Source: JAHBNG01 sp039028975 (GTDB lineage Bacteria > Chloroflexota > Anaerolineae > Caldilineales > Caldilineaceae). From it: a stretch of DNA of 64,000 bases. The notes under the pieces were generated by a model that saw nothing but the letters and a program-made list of their open reading frames with translations, did not search any database and was not told the DNA's origin. Of the stretch, positions 25,417-34,796 are shown piece after piece (position 1 is the stretch's first letter; the number at the start of each line of letters is the position of its first letter). The position numbers and the translations under genes are program-made. The stretch lies in NCBI GenBank assembly GCA_039028975.1, contig JBCCHB010000064.1, forward strand, positions 23,739 to 87,738, given 5' to 3'.

Positions 25417-26831
25417 GCCCCAACCCGGTCGATGCCGTCTTGAATGGCCAGATTGGTTTCTGCTTCTAACTTCTCTAACATCTCATCAAAGCTGATTTCG
25501 CCGTTGAGTGCCTGCTCGTAGAATTGAATAAAGAGGCTGGCTACGACACCGGGTTCACCGCCCTGCAAGAAGGGGTTAAATTTTACAGGCGTGTCCGCAA
25601 ATTCCATCTCGCCCTCAAGCACGTCCCAAACTTGGGCGCGATAGACACTTTCACGCGGAATCTGATCATACATGGAGAGCATGGCCGGCACACCCCAGCC
25701 GCTGGCTGCGCGGTTCTGTGCAGGCTCCTTGGCGTTGTACCACTCAAAGACAGTGTAGGCCTCATCTGGATGGTTGGTGGCCCCGGTTACAATCGAGCCA
25801 GTTGCGGTGATGGTCGGGCTGCGCTGGACACCTTTCCAAGTTGGCGCAGGCAACATGACAATGCGCCCCTCGTCGACCTTGGGCTTCATCTCGTCACTTG
25901 CCCAGACCAACATGCCTCCACTAAACCAGAAGCCATACTGGGCAATGGCCAACTCACCATTAGCAAAGTCCTGGCCTGGCCAAGATGGGCTGGGGCTAAT
26001 GGGGCTTGAGCTGGCCTTGCTGGCGGCCAGTTGATAGTGATAGTCTATAGCTTCACGTGCCAGATCATTTTGTACCAAGTCAATAGTTTTGAAATCCTCA
26101 CTAAAGAGTGAACTACCCAGACCCTCCAGCCATACCATCCAATAGCGATCTACCCAATTGATGCCGACATCAAAGCCGCGTTGGGCAACTCGATCACCAT
26201 CAAACTTGGTCAACTGCTCCCCATAAGCGGCTACCTCTTCATACTCCATTGGTTCAGTAAAGCTGGGGACAGGTAATTCCGCCTCTTCAAGCGCATCTAA
26301 GTTCGCCCAAAGCGTAAGATCGGGCGACCAATCTTTGACCATGCCATAGACGTCCCCACTCCCAATATCCAATGCGCCCCCACTGGAACGGTAGTAATTA
26401 TTGGCTGGTGCCAGATCATCCACGCTGATCACATCGCTCACGTCGATGTACGGCTGAAGGTTTAGGGGAATGTTGCGCTCTAGCAGTAAGGGGAATTGCG
26501 GTGCTTGTAGCCGGAAGATATCGGGAGGCGTACCAGCCGCAAGTTTGGCAAAGTAGCTCGTAGCATCTGGTTCAAGACGTGTGATGGAAATGCCCGAGTT
26601 GGCCTCCTGGAACTGCTCAATCTCTGCCTCGGTCATCTCTGGTTCATACATCATGTATTCGATGTTGATGCCCTCGGCAGAAGCGGGCTGACTAGCGCCT
26701 GCCTCACCGGCATCGGACTCTGGTTGAGAAGGTGTACAGGCTGCCAACCAGCCACCGATTGTTGATACGCCTGCTAATTGTAGGAAAGTACGTCGGCTTA
26801 GCTGAATGCGTTGATTTTTACCTCTATTCAC
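25413..26831 (-). CDS. Sugar-binding lipoprotein of CUT1 transporter (SBP1)
   Basis: An extracellular solute-binding protein family 1 member of 472 residues. GTG 26831 is chosen for AAAGGAG 7 nt upstream (a TTG in frame lies at 26855). A Tat-like SRRTFLQLAGV is followed by a lipobox LAAC with the lipid-modified Cys near residue 32, then an acidic Ser/Glu/Ala linker. The mature part has the two-lobe binding fold (for example EAEIEQFQEANSGISITRLE). It should deliver a sugar or oligosaccharide to the permeases encoded just downstream, overlapping by 4 bp. Confidence 0.9.
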   Translation of the reverse strand: MNRGKNQRIQLSRRTFLQLAGVSTIGGWLAACTPSQPESDAGEAGASQPASAEGINIEYMMYEPEMTEAEIEQFQEANSGISITRLEPDATSYFAKLAAGTPPDIFRLQAPQFPLLLERNIPLNLQPYIDVSDVISVDDLAPANNYYRSSGGALDIGSGDVYGMVKDWSPDLTLWANLDALEEAELPVPSFTEPMEYEEVAAYGEQLTKFDGDRVAQRGFDVGINWVDRYWMVWLEGLGSSLFSEDFKTIDLVQNDLAREAIDYHYQLAASKASSSPISPSPSWPGQDFANGELAIAQYGFWFSGGMLVWASDEMKPKVDEGRIVMLPAPTWKGVQRSPTITATGSIVTGATNHPDEAYTVFEWYNAKEPAQNRAASGWGVPAMLSMYDQIPRESVYRAQVWDVLEGEMEFADTPVKFNPFLQGGEPGVVASLFIQFYEQALNGEISFDEMLEKLEAETNLAIQDGIDRVGA

Positions 26832-27154
26832 TGGGCTTCTCCTTTCGTTTAGCAATTCTTATTGACAATGCAGGGGGAACTTCGTCAGAACTTCGTGATA
26901 GCATGGCAGCTGATTGGGGGAGAGCTACCGCTCACGGCAATAGGGGGATAAATCGGATGCACTGATCCACACAATCCCACCTAGTCTAATACTGATTCGT
27001 AAATTGCGCAAGGATTATTGAAATATGCTTCTTTTTAACTTTGCCCAAGATGGGTTTACCTCGAATATGTTACCGGAGTTCGTATCTGAATAACTCAATG
27101 GCCGATTATGGGTTACCCTTGTATTAATATCGAAGCGGACGATGGTTGCTACCA
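26832..27154. other. Intergenic region between two binding-protein genes
   Basis: About 320 bp separating SBP2 (upstream in transcription) from SBP1. This gap could hold the promoter of the SBP1-malF-malG-oppD-oppF unit. A half-site-like TTATTGACAAT (26860-26870) resembles the right part of the operator described at 34697-34714, but the palindrome is incomplete. No gene is seen. Confidence 0.35.
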
Positions 27155-28531
27155 TCAACCTTCAATCGTACGATACGCTTCGTCCATCTTTGATTGCAAC
27201 TCAACGTTAATCGCTGCCAATGCCTGCTGCGCACTTTTTTCATTTTCAATCACTGCTTGAACAGCCTCACCCCAAAGTCGATCAATCTCGCCAGATATGG
27301 GCGTGGTGAACTCGCTGAAGCTGTAGAAATCGTCGGCTGTGTTGGGCATCTGCATAAAGAAGTCGAGGCCAGGATAGCCAGTGGTGTCAAGCTTAGCCAC
27401 CAGCGACTTGCTCCACATGAATCCGCCGCGCAGTTCGAACTCCATCAGGTTAACCTCCTCACTCATGATATATTCCATGAAGCGGAAGGCTGCGTCTGGC
27501 TCTTCGGTTGTCTTGGTGAGCCAGAGTGAATGGGAGCCGATCATGGCCCGTTTGCGGCCTTCATTTTTACAGGGCACCCAGCCATAGGCCACATCGGCTG
27601 CATCCACATCGGTGGTATCTCTAAAATCTCCTGGCTGCCAGTAGCCATTCATGATCATGGTCCGCTTGCCCTCACGGAAGCCACTGCCCTCACCGCTCCA
27701 GTATCCCCATTCAGCTTTGTGGGCCGCCATCTGTTCCACGCCGATGCCTTGGTAGACATCCCGGACGAGATCCAGCACCTGATCCCACTCGCCTTGATCA
27801 AGCAGAAGCGTGCGTTTGTCATCGCTCAAGAGAGGTGTATCGAAATAGATGGACCACATTTCGAGCCGAAATCCCATAGCGTCTAGGGGATCGTAGCCGG
27901 CTATGTCCAGGTTGCCTTCGGTGTCGAAGGTAGTGAGCTGTAGTGTCCAGTCGAGCACCTCTTCCCAACTGCGTGGGCCATTGGTCGCGTCCAATCCTTG
28001 CTCCGCCACTTGATCAACGTGCCAGGAGAAGGCCGAGACCGGTCCCCCCTCAGTAACAGGGAGCGCCCAGGTCTTGCCGTTCCATTTTTTGTCGTCCCAT
28101 TGCTGAGGGAGGTAATCATCCAGATCAATATACTGACTTTGGGCAATAAAATCATCCAGCGGTAGGACCACATCTTTCGGCGCAACTTCTAACGAATTAA
28201 AGCCAGCAACGTAGGCATGATAGATATCGGGTGCAGTCCCTTCTGCCGTGGCCTCCCAAAAGACATTGGGCGTCACGTGTTCATTGATGAGTTCGACCCG
28301 AATGTCATTGTTTTTAGGCTTGTCTTGGAACATCTCAATGGCTATCGGCCAGAATTCTCCATCATTGGCCGACCAGCCGCTTTGCATAGTGATCAGGATT
28401 GCCTCAGCAGCGGGAATCTGCTCTGCCTCTTCAGGCGATGGCCTGCGCGACCGCCCACAGGCAGATAGCAGTATGATTGGTGCAGAAGCGATGGTACACA
28501 AAATTTCACGACGGGTTGGTTGCTTAGTCAT
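27155..28531 (-). CDS. Sugar-binding lipoprotein (SBP2), orphan
   Basis: 458 residues, solute-binding family 1. An N-terminal signal with RREILCTIASAPIILLSAC places the lipid-modified Cys near residue 25. The binding fold is clear (WSANDGEFWPIAIEMFQDK; SHSLWLTKTTEEPDAAFRFM). Unlike SBP1 and SBP3 it has no permease genes directly beside it, lying between an esterase gene and SBP1, so it may share the permeases of one neighbour. No good SD precedes ATG 28531. Substrate is likely a saccharide. Confidence 0.85.
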   Translation of the reverse strand: MTKQPTRREILCTIASAPIILLSACGRSRRPSPEEAEQIPAAEAILITMQSGWSANDGEFWPIAIEMFQDKPKNNDIRVELINEHVTPNVFWEATAEGTAPDIYHAYVAGFNSLEVAPKDVVLPLDDFIAQSQYIDLDDYLPQQWDDKKWNGKTWALPVTEGGPVSAFSWHVDQVAEQGLDATNGPRSWEEVLDWTLQLTTFDTEGNLDIAGYDPLDAMGFRLEMWSIYFDTPLLSDDKRTLLLDQGEWDQVLDLVRDVYQGIGVEQMAAHKAEWGYWSGEGSGFREGKRTMIMNGYWQPGDFRDTTDVDAADVAYGWVPCKNEGRKRAMIGSHSLWLTKTTEEPDAAFRFMEYIMSEEVNLMEFELRGGFMWSKSLVAKLDTTGYPGLDFFMQMPNTADDFYSFSEFTTPISGEIDRLWGEAVQAVIENEKSAQQALAAINVELQSKMDEAYRTIEG

Positions 28532-28592
28532 AACAAGGTCGTCCAGTCAGCGTTCAAGTTATTCATCAGGAAACACAAAAGTCGCATGATTG

Positions 28593-29879
28593 CTATACCG
28601 TATCTAATTTGAGTGCTAGCAAAGCATCTCCTAAGGAGCCTCGCCAGTTGATCCAGTGATGTCCGCCGTAATATTCAGAATAGACCAGTGGGTATCCCTT
28701 GGCCTGCAAAACGTTGCGCATATGGCGGTTAACATCTAGGTTGTTTAGAGGAACATTGTCATGATAAGGCACAAGCAGCCCTGCTTCCAAGTAGATGGAA
28801 ATGGAGCGTCGCTCGGATTGGGCAATCTGCCTGGCCAGCCATTCCTTTGGCTCGAGATCATCCTGGGGCGCCCACCAAAAGGCACCATCTTGCGAAATAA
28901 CGTGTCCAAAAATCTCAGGATGGGTGAACGCCATATAGAGGGCACCCTCCCCTCCTGCGCTCAGCCCACCAATGATCGATTGACTCGGTTCTTCTGTCAC
29001 TTGATACACCTCCCGAGCCCAGGGTATCAACTCATCTGCGATAAAGTGGGCAAAAGGCGGATAACAGTGAAGCTCTTTGGAGCGGGTTTTAGGATCCGCC
29101 TTATCGACGAAGACAGCGATCAACGGGGGGATTTTCTGGGCATGAATTAGGTTATCCAAGATAGTCGGTGTAGGGATGAGGTGAATATAATCCCAGCCAT
29201 CAAAGAGAAGCAGCAGGCTGTAGTCGGTATTATGGAGCCCTTTGGGATATCCAGCCGGTGTATAGACCCAAATACGACGCTTGTCCGCTAGGGTTTCGCT
29301 CTCAAAGTGATGAAGATTGAGGGTGCCTTCCGGTATGCTCGCCTCCTTTTGAATCCAGGATTGGGGCGGTGCGTCTGGCAATTCCAGAATCGATTCAACC
29401 AAGCCCGGAGAGTCGAATTGTGGATTGGCAGGTTCTTCATACTGACGCGGGTTGAGCGGATCGGGTTGCCGAGTTGTTTTGCGTGAATCCCACCCTTCCT
29501 GCTTAAAATATCGCATGGGAATATCGGTGGGCCAAAAACGATAGGTCAGGCGAGCGTCCTTCCGGACCCGGTAGGATTTGAAGAAGAGATTAGTCTGGCC
29601 GAGCCTGTCCATCAGACCCTCTTCAATCGACCACTTACCGTCTCGATATCGATAAGGATTCAGCCCACCCATAACGAGTACATACCCGTCTTGCTCTTCA
29701 GAGTGCCAGAGGAAGGTAACAAGGCATTGGTCATCATCGCTGTCAAGGGCTTCGATAAGGGGAGTGCCTTCTTGCTCGATGGTTGACCAAAACGCTTCCA
29801 GCGCATTCGGAACGCCATCTTTCAAGGCTTGCTGTAGTTGGTTGAGTCGCGGGCTTAGGATTTCTTGGGCAGAGTCCAT
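28593..29879 (-). CDS. Esterase of the enterochelin-esterase (Fes/esterase D) type
   Basis: 428 residues from ATG 29879. An N-terminal Fes-like immunoglobulin-fold domain (VTFLWHSEEQDGYVLVMGG) precedes an alpha/beta hydrolase domain with nucleophile elbow GGLSAGGEGAL and a C-terminal His in YGGHHWINWR. There is no signal peptide, so it is cytosolic. In other bacteria such enzymes cleave siderophores or sugar esters. No siderophore gene is nearby, while the flanking genes are a sugar-binding protein and a glycosidase, so deacylation of an imported glycan is the better guess. Family assignment is firm, role inferred. Confidence 0.8.
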   Translation of the reverse strand: MDSAQEILSPRLNQLQQALKDGVPNALEAFWSTIEQEGTPLIEALDSDDDQCLVTFLWHSEEQDGYVLVMGGLNPYRYRDGKWSIEEGLMDRLGQTNLFFKSYRVRKDARLTYRFWPTDIPMRYFKQEGWDSRKTTRQPDPLNPRQYEEPANPQFDSPGLVESILELPDAPPQSWIQKEASIPEGTLNLHHFESETLADKRRIWVYTPAGYPKGLHNTDYSLLLLFDGWDYIHLIPTPTILDNLIHAQKIPPLIAVFVDKADPKTRSKELHCYPPFAHFIADELIPWAREVYQVTEEPSQSIIGGLSAGGEGALYMAFTHPEIFGHVISQDGAFWWAPQDDLEPKEWLARQIAQSERRSISIYLEAGLLVPYHDNVPLNNLDVNRHMRNVLQAKGYPLVYSEYYGGHHWINWRGSLGDALLALKLDTV

Positions 29880-29954
29880 TGTATACAATCCGAACTGGAA
29901 CGCAATCAGCTTTCTGCGAGGTGGTTCATTATAAAGTTGGCAAGACCAGGTGTA

Positions 29955-31034
29955 TTACTGGCTATTCCGGGTATGCGGCATCGTATATGTGCCGTTGCGC
30001 GTCTCAAAGCGGCAGATGTGTTGCCAGTGGTCGCGTAAAACGTGACATAGTCCCCAACGGATCTGGTCGTGAGGGCCGCTTTCCGGCTGAACCGCTCCAA
30101 AGCCATGCGCCCGGAATGGCCCCAATGCTTCGGGCGCGCCTTTGATGACGGCCATGATCTCAAAGTTGATGCCATCCTCGGCAAACTGGATGGTGTTCTT
30201 CTCTGGTCCATCGGTGATGAGCAGCGCGGCAATGCCGTTTTGATGATGCCAGACGCAGACCTCGTGGCCGCTATTGGTGACGGGATTGTAGGGCGACTTT
30301 ACGTAGGGGCCTTCGGGCTTGTCTGCAATTGCGACGCCCCAGCGGATCTGCCGCCCGCCAAAGTCGCGTCGTTCGCCCATCTGCTCGCCCTTGTAATAGA
30401 GGTAGAATTTCTCTTTGTAGTAGAGCAGACATGGATCGTGGACCTTGTGGCTGTCAAAGTCACCTTGGGTGATCACGGCAAAGCGGTCGTCTTCATCGCC
30501 CAGCCACTCTCCGTTGTCTGCGGGAGAGAGAATCGGTCCGGGTAGTTTGGCCCAAGGACCATCGGGTGAGTGGGCCACGGCCATACCAATCTGGTTTTTC
30601 ACACGCACAACATAAGGCGCTTTCACCACCTGATAGACCAGATAATATTTGCCTTCATGCACAAAAATTTCCGGTGTGAAGACGGCTCGGTCATCAAATG
30701 AGCCGTCAGGCCCACGGCCCACAGCCGGCCCTTGCTCGCGCCACGTCCAACCGTCTCGGGAGGTCGCATACCAAACCTCAGTTAGATCCCAGGGAAAGAC
30801 CTTAGCATTAGGGTCACCGCTGCCAAAGCCGGCGGTCTCGCCCGTTCCCTTCGTGTACCAGACGTAATAGGTATCTCCCACCAGAATAACCGCGGTCGGG
30901 TCGCGGCGGATTACACCTTCTTGGTAAGCAAAGTCGCCGCCAAGGTCGTACGTTTTGAAGTCACAGAACCATTCTGGCCCTTTGGTGTACTGCAAGGCTC
31001 GCTTGGATGCGGCACTCAAAAATTGTTCACTCAT
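29955..31034 (-). CDS. Five-bladed propeller glycosidase, GH117/GH43-like
   Basis: 359 residues without a signal peptide. The sequence shows five-bladed glycosidase propeller features: an early Asp in VIRRDPTAVI (D45) followed by TYYVWYTKG, AVFTPEI in the next blade, and KVHDPCLLYYKEKFYLYYKG in the middle. It most resembles, from memory, GH117 alpha-1,3-(3,6-anhydro)-galactosidases that split neoagarobiose; GH43-like enzymes are the alternative. A cytosolic exo-enzyme would complement the exported agarase-like enzyme at 45139. A palindromic repeat (31044-31127) ends 10 bp before the ATG, and no normal SD is present. Confidence 0.65.
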   Translation of the reverse strand: MSEQFLSAASKRALQYTKGPEWFCDFKTYDLGGDFAYQEGVIRRDPTAVILVGDTYYVWYTKGTGETAGFGSGDPNAKVFPWDLTEVWYATSRDGWTWREQGPAVGRGPDGSFDDRAVFTPEIFVHEGKYYLVYQVVKAPYVVRVKNQIGMAVAHSPDGPWAKLPGPILSPADNGEWLGDEDDRFAVITQGDFDSHKVHDPCLLYYKEKFYLYYKGEQMGERRDFGGRQIRWGVAIADKPEGPYVKSPYNPVTNSGHEVCVWHHQNGIAALLITDGPEKNTIQFAEDGINFEIMAVIKGAPEALGPFRAHGFGAVQPESGPHDQIRWGLCHVLRDHWQHICRFETRNGTYTMPHTRNSQ

Positions 31035-31043
31035 AGTGGTATT

Positions 31044-31127
31044 TATACTGCGGTCGTTTTGAAAACAGGAGTTTTCCGATGCTCTACCAGAGTGGCCAAA
31101 CTCTTGTTTTCAAACGGAGCTGAGTAT
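31044..31127. repeat. TATACTGCGG palindromic repeat, copy A (84 bp)
   Basis: Edges TATACTGCGG and GAGCTGAGTATA, inner arms GAAAACAGGAGTTT and AAACTCTTGTTTTC. It lies 10 bp upstream of the GH117-like start. Relatives: 32624-32707, 35987-36021 and 51695-51729. Confidence 0.75.
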
Positions 31128-31253
31128 AATTGCTGGCCAGTTGGTGCAAATCACGTCGATAAGGATCAGTGCAGCCCCACAATTGTTTGTAAACCAAAGG
31201 CCGTTATGGGGCTGCAAGTTAGAATATAAATGGAATTGCGAGCACGATGTCGA

Positions 31254-32588
31254 TTACGCTCTCGGTAACTGCATAATTTCTTGACAAGCTGTCTGTACAG
31301 CTTCCATTCCTTCTTCGAAACCAACTTCACCGTAGAAGAGTTCTTGGCTAGTATTGGACCACGTGTCCTGCAACTCTTGGAAACGCAGATTCGATGGGTG
31401 CGGGAATGGTCCTGGGACGTCTGACATCCACTGCAGCGCGTCTTGCAAGACTGGATGCAAGATATCCGCTACTTCTGGTGCTTCCCAAACCGATTTGCGC
31501 GAGGTGGGTTGATATGCGTGTTGCGTGACGCCCTCTATACCTGCTTCGGTTGAGGTCAGATTAGAGATCAGATCAAATGCTTCGGCTGGATGCTCGGATT
31601 GTGCAGCAACAGAGAAGCACTCGACAAAGGCCTGATAGCCCCGTGGCGTTTCTGGTCCATTGGGGAAGAGTCGCACATCCCACTCAAACCGATCACCGAT
31701 TGTTTCGTCCAGGCTACGCACTGCGTAGGTACCGATGGCGGCAGTGGCGTAATTGCCAGCAGGAAACTGTAAGCCCTCAGCCTCCGTACGATTTGGGGCT
31801 GCGTTCAGTTCGGCTCGCAGACTTGTCACCCATTTAGCCGCTTCAATAGAGGCCGGATCTACATTAAAGGTGAAGTTGTCTGCCGTTTCGTCCAAAATGT
31901 CGCCGCCATAGGTGCGGGCAAAGGAGCAGTGATCATAGTAGTTGCCGGGCAATACATTTGTACCAAAGATCAGGTTGTCCACGTCAGCAGCTTCGGCCGC
32001 CAATTCGGCATAGTCTGTGGTTGTATAATCGTTATCCGCAGGTGGCGCTAGCCCTTTTTCGCCGAGAATGTCCAAGTTGTAGATAATCAGTGCCGGGTTT
32101 CCTGGATGCATCAAGTAAGGTAGGCCATATAGTTGCCCTTCGAAGCTGCTCCCTGCAATGCCCGCACTAAAGAAGTCATCTAGGCCGGGATCATTCGCAG
32201 CAGCCATATCGTCTAGAGGCGCAAATGCACCCTGGGCAACGAGGAAGGGATACCACTTAATCCCGCTAAATGAGACGTCCCACAAAGTGCTCGTGGCCAT
32301 GGCGGTCTGTTGCTTCTTATTCATTTCGCCATAGATAATCTCGTCGATATTGAGTGAAACATCGGGATTCTCTTCGGCCCAAGCTCGCGAAACCGATCGT
32401 TGCCAATCGTTTTGCGGGCTAGCGTAGGTGGCAATAGTCATCTCTTTCTGCGCAGCGCTTGGTGCTGCGCCACCACCGTCACCAGAGGGTGCAGCGGCTG
32501 GCGCACAGGCTGCCATAGCGGCACCAACTGTGGTTAGCCCCATCAACTTCAGCATATTGCGGCGAGATATAGTCTGGTTACTTTTCAT
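31254..32588 (-). CDS. Sugar-binding lipoprotein of second CUT1 transporter (SBP3)
   Basis: 444 residues, solute-binding family 1. The start has AGGAGG directly upstream. A Tat motif (SRRNMLKLMGL) and lipobox MAAC indicate folded export and lipid anchoring, and a Gly/Ser/Ala linker follows. It lies behind the malF/malG-like pair at 32721-34606 on the same strand and probably binds the sugar they carry. Palindromic repeat copies stand on both sides of the gene (32624-32707 and 31044-31127), which may alter its expression relative to the permeases. Confidence 0.9.
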   Translation of the reverse strand: MKSNQTISRRNMLKLMGLTTVGAAMAACAPAAAPSGDGGGAAPSAAQKEMTIATYASPQNDWQRSVSRAWAEENPDVSLNIDEIIYGEMNKKQQTAMATSTLWDVSFSGIKWYPFLVAQGAFAPLDDMAAANDPGLDDFFSAGIAGSSFEGQLYGLPYLMHPGNPALIIYNLDILGEKGLAPPADNDYTTTDYAELAAEAADVDNLIFGTNVLPGNYYDHCSFARTYGGDILDETADNFTFNVDPASIEAAKWVTSLRAELNAAPNRTEAEGLQFPAGNYATAAIGTYAVRSLDETIGDRFEWDVRLFPNGPETPRGYQAFVECFSVAAQSEHPAEAFDLISNLTSTEAGIEGVTQHAYQPTSRKSVWEAPEVADILHPVLQDALQWMSDVPGPFPHPSNLRFQELQDTWSNTSQELFYGEVGFEEGMEAVQTACQEIMQLPRA

Positions 32589-32623
32589 ATTTCCTCCTAA
32601 TGGAAAGTTATAAAATAAGAACT

Positions 32624-32707
32624 TATACTGCGGTTGTGGTGAAAACTGGATCTTTTCGCCAGAGTTATGAAGAGCGTTACTCCAGTTTGCACGCAGAGCA
32701 GAGTATA
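32624..32707. repeat. TATACTGCGG palindromic repeat, copy B (84 bp)
   Basis: TATACTGCGGTTGTGGTGAA on the left, AGAGCAGAGTATA on the right, with an inner stem between AACTGGATCTT-like and CTCCAGTTT segments. It fills the gap between the MalG-like gene and SBP3. Confidence 0.7.
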
Positions 32708-32720
32708 GCTGTTTCTAGTG

Positions 32721-33635
32721 CTACCCCTTGATACCTGAGAGAGCGATGCCCTCCACAAAATACCTTTGGGCAGCAAAGAAGAGAATCAACACAGGGATAA
32801 TCACCATAACAGAGGCCGCCATGAGCAGATGTTCTAGCGGAAGCCCAGAAGACTCTGGTACGCTCTTGAAGTAGTTGAGTCCCAGCGCCAATGTGAACTT
32901 CTCAGGCGAGTTGAGATAGATCAATGGATTCACAAAATCGTTCCAGTGGCCTATAAAGGAAATTACCGCCACAGTGGCAAGGGCCGGCTTCATTAGCGGC
33001 ACCAATACCGACCAAAATATGCGCCAATAGCTTGCGCCGTCAATCAACGCAGCCTCATCTAAATCCCTGGGCAGGGTGCGAATAAACTGGCGTAGCAGGA
33101 AGATATTGAATGCACCGCCACCAAACAGGTACGGAACCCAAAGTGGGAACAATGTATTAATCCAGCCCAGTTGATTAAAGAGAATAAACTGGGGAATCAA
33201 TGTAACCTGAGCTGGCAGCATCATGGTTGCCAACGTAACAATGAAAATAGCCTCTCGCCCTGGATAGTTAAAGCGCGCAAACGAGTAGGCCACAATCGAG
33301 GCCGACAGCACTGAGCCGAGCGTTGATATGGCGACGACAAATATGCTGTTCCAAGCCCACCGCAGAAATGGCACCTTCTCTAGCACCCGCCCATAGTTCT
33401 GCCACTGAGGCACTTCTGGAAGCCACGTGGGTGGAAAGGTCATTAGTTCAAAGGGTTCTTTGAGTGAGCTAGAGACTGTCCAAAAGAAGGGGAACATGAA
33501 GATAATCGCCAAGACCGCCAGTAGCGTGTAAAGCCCTGTCTTACGCAAGATCTCTTGAAAACTGTTGCTAGCCATACCCGCATATTCGGTTCGGTCGGGC
33601 ATGGCTGGGCTCATCAGGTTTTCTTGATTTGCCAT
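32721..33635 (-). CDS. CUT1 sugar ABC permease, MalG-like (second system)
   Basis: 304 residues from ATG 33635, with GGAGGGG about 10 nt upstream; a TTG at 33644 that overlaps the preceding stop (TTGA) is an alternative coupled start. Six membrane helices and EAA loop TLPRDLDEAALIDGASYWRI. It partners the MalF-like protein upstream and receives substrate from SBP3 downstream. As with the first system, no dedicated ATPase gene accompanies it. Confidence 0.92.
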   Translation of the reverse strand: MANQENLMSPAMPDRTEYAGMASNSFQEILRKTGLYTLLAVLAIIFMFPFFWTVSSSLKEPFELMTFPPTWLPEVPQWQNYGRVLEKVPFLRWAWNSIFVVAISTLGSVLSASIVAYSFARFNYPGREAIFIVTLATMMLPAQVTLIPQFILFNQLGWINTLFPLWVPYLFGGGAFNIFLLRQFIRTLPRDLDEAALIDGASYWRIFWSVLVPLMKPALATVAVISFIGHWNDFVNPLIYLNSPEKFTLALGLNYFKSVPESSGLPLEHLLMAASVMVIIPVLILFFAAQRYFVEGIALSGIKG

Positions 33636-33640
33636 GATCC

Positions 33641-34606
33641 TCAATCCCCTCCGTAGTAGACCCAGCGATTTGAGAGCCTAAATTGAATCAAAGTGAAAAT
33701 TAATAGGATGATCACAAAGATCCAGGCCAGCGCGGAACCGTATCCCATGCGGAAGTACTCAAATGCTTGGCGGTAGATATGGAGCGCATAAAACCACGTT
33801 GCATAGGATGGTCCACCTAGCGTGGCCACAAACGCCAAGGTAAAGACCTTAAGTGCACCAATGATCCCCAACACTAGGTTAAAAAAGAGTGTCGGTGTAA
33901 TTAGCGGCAGGGTGACCGCGCGGAAGCGTGACCAGGAACCTGCACCATCAATTGAGGCGGCCTCGTAGAGTTCACGCGGCACACCTTGGAGCCCCGCCAG
34001 AAAGATGAGCATGGAGTTACCGCCAACGGTGGCCCACAAGCTAATGATGATCAAGGCGGGGAGTGCCCAACCCTTGTCTGTAAGCCAACCCGGTCCAGGA
34101 AGCCCTATCCATCGCAGCATCACATTGATTGGCCCCACGTTTGGATGAAAGAGCCAGCCCCACAGAAGCGCCAAAGCAACCGCAGGCGTCAAACTGGGTA
34201 AGAAAAAGAGCGTGCGGAAGGCATTCGTTCCCTTGATGCCCTGATTGAGGAGAAGCGCCAGACAGAGGGATCCCAGCAACCCAAAGGGAACTACGATTAA
34301 TGCATAGACGAATGTTCGCTGTAGGGATGGCCAGAAGAGATCATCTTTCATGAAGGCCGTAACGTAGTTTTCCGCGCCGACAAACTGGGGCGGCTTGATG
34401 ATTGCATAGGTGGTGAAGCTTAGGTACGCGGAAGCTAAAATTGGCCCTAGAATAAAGATGATCAAGCCTAATGCCCACGGTAGGAGAAATATATAGCCCC
34501 ACTTGGCTTCGTTCGTCGCTCTGGACGACTTAAGGCCAAGAAGCCTGCCCCACAGAGCAACATTCGATTTATTATTGTTTTGGCTGGATTCAATGGCGAC
34601 AGACAT
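33641..34606 (-). CDS. CUT1 sugar ABC permease, MalF-like (second system)
   Basis: About 321 residues from ATG 34606 (a TTG start at 34627 is possible). An N-terminal polar segment is followed by six helices, with EAA loop GVPRELYEAASIDGAGSWSRF. It is the first gene of the malF-malG-SBP3-glycosidase-esterase run. A perfect ATTGTCGACAAT palindrome about 95 bp upstream (34701-34712) is a likely operator, suggesting substrate-responsive control by a GntR-type protein. Confidence 0.92.
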   Translation of the reverse strand: MSVAIESSQNNNKSNVALWGRLLGLKSSRATNEAKWGYIFLLPWALGLIIFILGPILASAYLSFTTYAIIKPPQFVGAENYVTAFMKDDLFWPSLQRTFVYALIVVPFGLLGSLCLALLLNQGIKGTNAFRTLFFLPSLTPAVALALLWGWLFHPNVGPINVMLRWIGLPGPGWLTDKGWALPALIIISLWATVGGNSMLIFLAGLQGVPRELYEAASIDGAGSWSRFRAVTLPLITPTLFFNLVLGIIGALKVFTLAFVATLGGPSYATWFYALHIYRQAFEYFRMGYGSALAWIFVIILLIFTLIQFRLSNRWVYYGGD

Positions 34607-34696
34607 AGAGGGTGCTCTCTTACTCAATTCATGTGTGGAGTGCTAATTACAAACAGGATACATCACTAGGCCCCGCATTGACAAACTGAGGGCATT

Positions 34697-34714
34697 GTAG
34701 ATTGTCGACAATTC
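34697..34714. promoter_or_regulatory. Operator-like palindrome O1
   Basis: GTAGATTGTCGACAATTC contains the perfect 12-bp palindrome ATTGTCGACAAT. The 18-mer differs at only three positions from GTAGATTGTTGACAATCC at 42211-42228. The form resembles operators of GntR/FCD regulators, and a GntR/FCD gene lies at 46103. It stands between the dehydratase-like gene and the malF-like gene. Confidence 0.6.
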
Positions 34715-34796
34715 TTCAGGCATTGCATATTTGGATCCTAGGAGATCAGCCTGCGTACGGCATATAGAAAATGCCGTATCACTACCGCGGTATATA

